In this document: in pieces, positions 60,660 to 64,000 of the stretch
Numbering within the stretch: position 1 is the stretch's first letter
Layout: each line of letters begins with the position of its first letter
Source of the DNA: Bacteroidia bacterium
GTDB lineage: Bacteria; Bacteroidota; Bacteroidia; J057
Assembly (NCBI GenBank): GCA_022760475.1
Contig: JALEFZ010000045.1
Location: 62,001 to 126,000 of the forward strand
Reading direction: 5' to 3'
Length of the DNA stretch: 64,000 nt
Position numbers and translations under genes: made by a program
Notes under the pieces: model-generated
Told to the model about the DNA's origin: nothing
The model's database searches: none
What the model saw: only the letters and a program-made list of their open reading frames with translations

Positions 60660-60998
60660 ATGGAAGACTTTTTTAAGAAATTTTTATATACTGGCGTTGG
60701 CCTTGCTTCATTGACTGCGGAGAAACTTCAAGAGTCAATAGATGATCTTGTAGGGAAGGGAAAACTTTCGGAGAAGGAGGGAAAAAAGATCCTCAATAAT
60801 TTTTACGATTCTACTGAAGCCAAGAAAGATGAGTTTGAATCCAAACTTAAAGAAATTGCCGACCAAATGAAGGACAGGTTCAACTTTGCAAGCCTTGCCG
60901 AAGTTGATCAATTGAAGGCAAGAGTTGCTGAACTTGAAGCCAAGTTGGAAAAGATGGAAGGAAAGAATGGCGCTGATGAACCCAGCGAAGCTGAATAA
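60660..60998 (+). CDS. Phasin-like coiled-coil protein
   Basis: The ATG at 60660 gives 112 residues (MEDFFKKFLYTGVGLASLTAEKL); a start at 60600 would add 20 residues without homology. The helix-rich pattern LASLTAEKLQESIDDLVGKG with DSTEAKKDEFESKLKEIADQ and a C-terminal leucine heptad coil (VDQLKARVAELEAKLEKMEG) matches the phasin/PhaP-like family, which coats polyhydroxyalkanoate granules. No pha genes are nearby, so a general coiled-coil role is also possible. One base separates its stop from the convergent gene. Confidence 0.75.
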   Translation: MEDFFKKFLYTGVGLASLTAEKLQESIDDLVGKGKLSEKEGKKILNNFYDSTEAKKDEFESKLKEIADQMKDRFNFASLAEVDQLKARVAELEAKLEKMEGKNGADEPSEAE

Positions 60999-60999
60999 G

Positions 61000-61857
61000 C
61001 TAGCACATTACATTAATTTCCCTTTTTGTCTTCTTTTTTTTAGCCGTGAGGTTAGATAGCTCACTTGTGAACTTACTTTTGTGGATGGCAGGGCATATCA
61101 GGTAACCAAATGGGTGTGGAGTGGTTAATTCATCCATTTGCAAGTCAGAACCGTCGAAATGGCATATGGCGATTCCCAGGTTATCTGCAAATACTTTCCC
61201 TGCTGCCCAATCCCATACCGGAATATGCCTGTGGGGGCCTAGAATGACATCGAATTCACCCAAAACAAGATTCATAGCTTTAGACCCTATGCTTCCAGAT
61301 GGCACGATTTGATTGGGCTGTACCGATAATTGTTGATAAATATTCCAGAGAGTAGGATTATACCTGTGTCTATGATGGCCATATCGCAGTTGATGAAAGG
61401 GCCGAGATACAGGTACTTGAACTTTTTCTACAAAGCCATTGGAGGATTTATAAACTTCTCCCCCCAATATGCTCCATATCATCAGATCCTTGATGGGATC
61501 GTAAATCAAGCCTATCAGAATTTTATCATAATCTTCAAAATAGGCCATTTGGAAAGTAAAACCAGGTTTTCCACTGAGGTATGCTTTGGTTCCATCCAGC
61601 TCATCTACAATGAAGCCCCTTCCTGAAGGACGGTATTGTTGGAAACTCTCCTCTGTGAGCAAGCCATGCTTGGGATAAGCATCTGCAACTCGCTGCAACA
61701 AAAAATTACTTATGCGAAGATCCACCTCACTGACCAGGGTATTGTCAGCTTTCCTTTTGATGGCAACGGGCTTCTTCCAGTGGTTGCGCATGATTGCACC
61801 AGCTATCCTGGCAGTAGCTTGCATAAACTCTAGGTATCCCCGTAATCGATTTCGCAT
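61000..61857 (-). CDS. Inositol monophosphatase family protein (CysQ/SuhB type)
   Basis: A 285-residue protein. Metal ligands fit E69/E70 in LLTEESF and D85/D88 in IVDELDGTKAYLSG, with the second motif VWDWAAGKVFADN. The family hydrolyses inositol phosphates or 3'-phosphoadenosine phosphates with Mg2+. DELDGT in place of DPIDGT suggests the CysQ-like branch, but the specificity is uncertain. Its C-terminus is lysine-rich and slightly longer than usual. Confidence 0.85.
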   Translation of the reverse strand: MRNRLRGYLEFMQATARIAGAIMRNHWKKPVAIKRKADNTLVSEVDLRISNFLLQRVADAYPKHGLLTEESFQQYRPSGRGFIVDELDGTKAYLSGKPGFTFQMAYFEDYDKILIGLIYDPIKDLMIWSILGGEVYKSSNGFVEKVQVPVSRPFHQLRYGHHRHRYNPTLWNIYQQLSVQPNQIVPSGSIGSKAMNLVLGEFDVILGPHRHIPVWDWAAGKVFADNLGIAICHFDGSDLQMDELTTPHPFGYLICPAIHKSKFTSELSNLTAKKKKTKREINVMC

Positions 61858-61941
61858 GGCTTAAATGTATGAAAAAGCTGTGATAGTAGGTAGGCAAAAA
61901 AGGGGGAATGGTAAAGATTAATCTGTGGATGGAAAAAAGAA

Positions 61942-61959
61942 CCCCCTCTATTGAGGGGG
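61942..61959 (-). terminator. GC-rich hairpin in a 467-bp non-coding gap
   Basis: CCCCCTC (61942-61948) and GAGGGGG (61953-61959) form a perfect 7-bp stem with loop TATT. On the minus strand it is followed by TTCTTTTTTCC, so it looks like a terminator of a leftward transcript that begins in the gap; no gene is visible there. The remainder of 61858-62324 shows nothing recognisable. Confidence 0.55.
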
Positions 61960-62324
61960 CCAACACAAACAAAAACACAACCCAAATTAACCTAAATTCC
62001 TATGTGTACTTTTTGATTGTCAAATTGGTAACCATCACTTTTCATATCAAAAATGCGAGCTTAAGTCCTTGATTGAAAGCAAAATCCTTCCAAGAACAAA
62101 CTCATGTAATATTTGGGATAGTTAGCCGAGAATTAATCTTCCCAATCAGTAATATTTTCTATTTAGAAGGATTTTTTAGAGAAGGTCATCCAAAAGGGGG
62201 CGAAAGAATTTGAAAAATATTGGAACTTTCTTCTTCAAAAACTGATTTTGATAGGTAGTCTTAGCTAGCAACGAAGCAGAAATCTGGAATTTTATGCTCC
62301 AGAAAATGAAATATTATTTGAGTT

Positions 62325-62567
62325 ATGGAAAAGTCTAATTCTAAATGGAAATGGTTGGCACCCCTTGGTTTAAGCCTTGTGGGGCTGGGATTTAGTTTTA
62401 CGGGTGAAGCCATCATATTAAAAATGCAGGGTGAAGTCTGGTACCAATGGGTGGCTATGGGAACCCTGGGCTTGGTAATTTTTAACAGCGGACTATCCGT
62501 TTTTGGAGATGCAGTAGTAAGGAGAACAAAGGCAGAATGGGAAGAAAAACAGCATAATGATTCATGA
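62325..62567 (+). CDS. Small two-helix membrane protein, unknown function
   Basis: An 80-residue protein with two predicted membrane segments (about 10-30, APLGLSLVGLGFSFTGEAII, and 41-61, VAMGTLGLVIFNSGLSVFGD) and a charged cytoplasmic tail (RRTKAEWEEKQHND). Its stop overlaps the next start by 4 bases (ATGA), so it is translationally coupled to the gene at 62564. No family is recognised. Confidence 0.7.
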   Translation: MEKSNSKWKWLAPLGLSLVGLGFSFTGEAIILKMQGEVWYQWVAMGTLGLVIFNSGLSVFGDAVVRRTKAEWEEKQHNDS

Positions 62568-63172
62568 GGTTAAGCAAGGAAGAACTAGAGATCTTAATGG
62601 ATGCAGAATTTCTTCCGCTCAAGGCGATCGTATGTCAAAGGGTGGAGAATAATCTGCTTCAGTTAGGAAATACTTATCAATCCGAGCTTCAGGAATGGAA
62701 ATCTGATAACTTTCCAGAATTGTTGATGGGCAATTACAGAATTTCCAAAGGAGAAAATTATAGATCCTTGGCATACAGGGTTCTGGATTACCCAAGTGTT
62801 TTGGGTAAGGACGATATGTTTCTTTTCAGAACTATGATGCTATGGGGAGATGCTTTCAGTTGGCATTTAATCCTGGCTGGTAAGTACCTGGAGGCCTTTG
62901 GGCTGAATTTGATCGATGGATGGGAAAGCGTACCCGAAGGGGCCTTCCTTTCCTTGCATGATAATCCCTGGATTTGGCATCAATCTGATGAGAATTGGAT
63001 TGAAAAGGGGAAGCTCAAACCTGAAATGATTCGCGAAGAACTTAGAAAGAGAAAGTTTCTTAAAATAAGCCATTTTTTACCCCTCGATCAGTACAGTCTT
63101 CTGGAAAGCAGGGGTTTGGAACTGCTAAAGTCCTATTTGAATATTTTGTTTGATAAACTAAGGAAGGACTAA
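62564..63172 (+). CDS. Unknown protein coupled to a small membrane protein
   Basis: A 202-residue soluble protein. It is helical and aromatic-rich, with the segment GNYRISKGENYRSLAYRVLDYP, a WGDAFSWHLILAGKYL patch and DNPWIWHQSDENW. Its 5' end overlaps the membrane gene by 4 bases, and its last 4 bases overlap the convergent omega-amidase gene. I do not recognise the family; it may form a complex with the 80-residue membrane protein. Confidence 0.75.
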   Translation: MRLSKEELEILMDAEFLPLKAIVCQRVENNLLQLGNTYQSELQEWKSDNFPELLMGNYRISKGENYRSLAYRVLDYPSVLGKDDMFLFRTMMLWGDAFSWHLILAGKYLEAFGLNLIDGWESVPEGAFLSLHDNPWIWHQSDENWIEKGKLKPEMIREELRKRKFLKISHFLPLDQYSLLESRGLELLKSYLNILFDKLRKD

Positions 63173-63960
63173 ATCAAGATCTCAAAAATATCTCCATCCA
63201 TCCAGAAGGGAAATTTTTCCCTGTATTTGAGCATCATGGCCGGATCCAGAGTCTGGTGAAGTATTTTGGCTGTGTCTACTTGATGCTCCAGGATTTCTCC
63301 CATGTGATTGATGATGGCTGATGAACCATTGTAGGGTATGCTATTGCCATCGTTTCCTACTCGGTTTAGACCTGCTACAAAGCACTGGTTTTCAATTGCC
63401 CTGGCTTTCAAGAGTGCATCCCAATGATTGATCCTTTTAGAAGGCCAACTGGCTACGTAGATGAGCAGGTCGAAGGCCAGCCCTTCCTTGGCTTTGCGGT
63501 TTCTGCTCCAAACAGGGAAGCGAAGGTCGTAGCAAATCAATGGGGCTATGTTCCATCCTTTTAACTGTACCCTCAAGAATTCCCTTCCTTCCATGATGTA
63601 ATCGTCCTCTTTGGCAAGTCTGAAAAGGTGTCTTTTGTCATATTCACCCACCAGACCATCCTTATTTACAAAAACGAAACGATTGTAATAGGAACCATCT
63701 TCCTTTATGATCAGGCTTCCACCTATCCAACATTTCTTTCGGGCTGCAAGCTTTTGCATCCACTGGATGGTGGGGCCTTCCATTTCTTCGAAATTTTGTT
63801 CCACATTCATGGTGAAACCTGTGGTAAACATTTCTGGAAGTAGAATCAGATCTGTCTCTTCTTTGAAGCCTCTCAGCATGGTGTCGACCTGCTTGCGGTT
63901 TTGTTCCGCGTTTTCCCAGGCCAAATCCATCTGAAGCAGGCTTATACGTAAGGACTGCAT
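63169..63960 (-). CDS. Omega-amidase / nitrilase-superfamily amidohydrolase (YafV-like)
   Basis: The ATG at 63958-63960 gives 263 residues; an upstream TTG would add two residues. The catalytic triad is E43 (LPEMFTTGF), K109 (YDKRHLF) and C143 (LICYDLRFP), with ASWPSKRINHWDALLKARAIENQ typical of YafV/Nit2. These enzymes hydrolyse 2-oxoglutaramate and 2-oxosuccinamate to the oxoacids, clearing by-products of glutamine transamination. It is convergent to the unknown pair with a 4-base overlap. Confidence 0.92.
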   Translation of the reverse strand: MQSLRISLLQMDLAWENAEQNRKQVDTMLRGFKEETDLILLPEMFTTGFTMNVEQNFEEMEGPTIQWMQKLAARKKCWIGGSLIIKEDGSYYNRFVFVNKDGLVGEYDKRHLFRLAKEDDYIMEGREFLRVQLKGWNIAPLICYDLRFPVWSRNRKAKEGLAFDLLIYVASWPSKRINHWDALLKARAIENQCFVAGLNRVGNDGNSIPYNGSSAIINHMGEILEHQVDTAKILHQTLDPAMMLKYREKFPFWMDGDIFEILI

Positions 63961-64000
63961 AGACAAGGGAGTATATTTCTACAAGAATAAGGAATTTATT

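Overview
This window looks like a chromosomal segment of a free-living Bacteroidota bacterium, probably a Cytophagales-type marine or environmental lineage. The phylum call rests on type IX secretion (T9SS) C-terminal sorting domains, a TonB receptor/FecR/ECF-sigma trio with an STN domain, LptE and an OstA-like protein, the order miaB - sigma54 activator - lptE - secG, TAnnTTTG-type -7 promoter elements and weak Shine-Dalgarno sequences. The order-level guess is low confidence. There is no rRNA, tRNA, CRISPR array, prophage or intact insertion sequence, so most of the window is ordinary core and accessory chromosome. Layout: 0-2.8 kb holds a cell-surface-signalling trio on the minus strand (TonB receptor cut by the window edge, FecR, ECF sigma). 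2.9-3.15 kb is a repeat with perfect 16-bp terminal inverted repeats, and a diverged second copy lies at 45.5 kb. 3.2-7.2 kb is a minus-strand operon of DUF1800, DUF1501 (Tat) and a T9SS-sorted protein. 7.4-9.8 kb is an egtB-egtD ergothioneine pair. 9.8-13 kb holds a threonine dehydratase and a fused branched-chain 2-oxoacid dehydrogenase E1. A 160-bp MITE-like element with a 3-bp target duplication sits directly before an MCE (MlaD) gene at 13.3 kb. 15-21.4 kb carries an ankyrin protein, an H-NOX sensor translationally coupled to a hybrid histidine kinase, a PaaE-like flavin/2Fe-2S reductase, and two proteins of unknown role. 21.7-25.6 kb has a candidate small RNA, an alpha-glucan phosphorylase-like protein lacking the PLP lysine, an autoproteolytic XRE/S24 regulator and a VanX-like dipeptidase. 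25.6-32.1 kb is an envelope and translation cluster (OstA-like, MiaB, sigma54 activator, LptE, SecG). 33-46 kb contains secreted and signalling genes (T9SS protein, beta-lactamase-like hydrolase, DUF58, TPR, UbiX, BatD-like, hybrid kinase, nitrilase, penicillin acylase). 46-58.4 kb has an acyl-CoA synthetase, GlnRS, an unusual Arg-Gly-repeat protein, alkaline phosphatase, a second ECF sigma/anti-sigma pair, a CNT nucleoside transporter with an extra N-terminal domain, and an esterase. 58.4-64 kb contains a methyltransferase, a T9SS-like protein, an orphan IS630-type HTH protein, a phasin-like protein, an inositol-phosphatase-family protein, an unknown two-gene pair and an omega-amidase. The strongest leads for undescribed biology are the two small inverted-repeat element families, the RG-repeat protein after glnS, the lysine-less GT35 protein with a small-RNA-like transcript and operator-like sites in front of it, and the H-NOX/hybrid kinase/reductase neighbourhood. 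No single feature is clearly a new multi-gene system.
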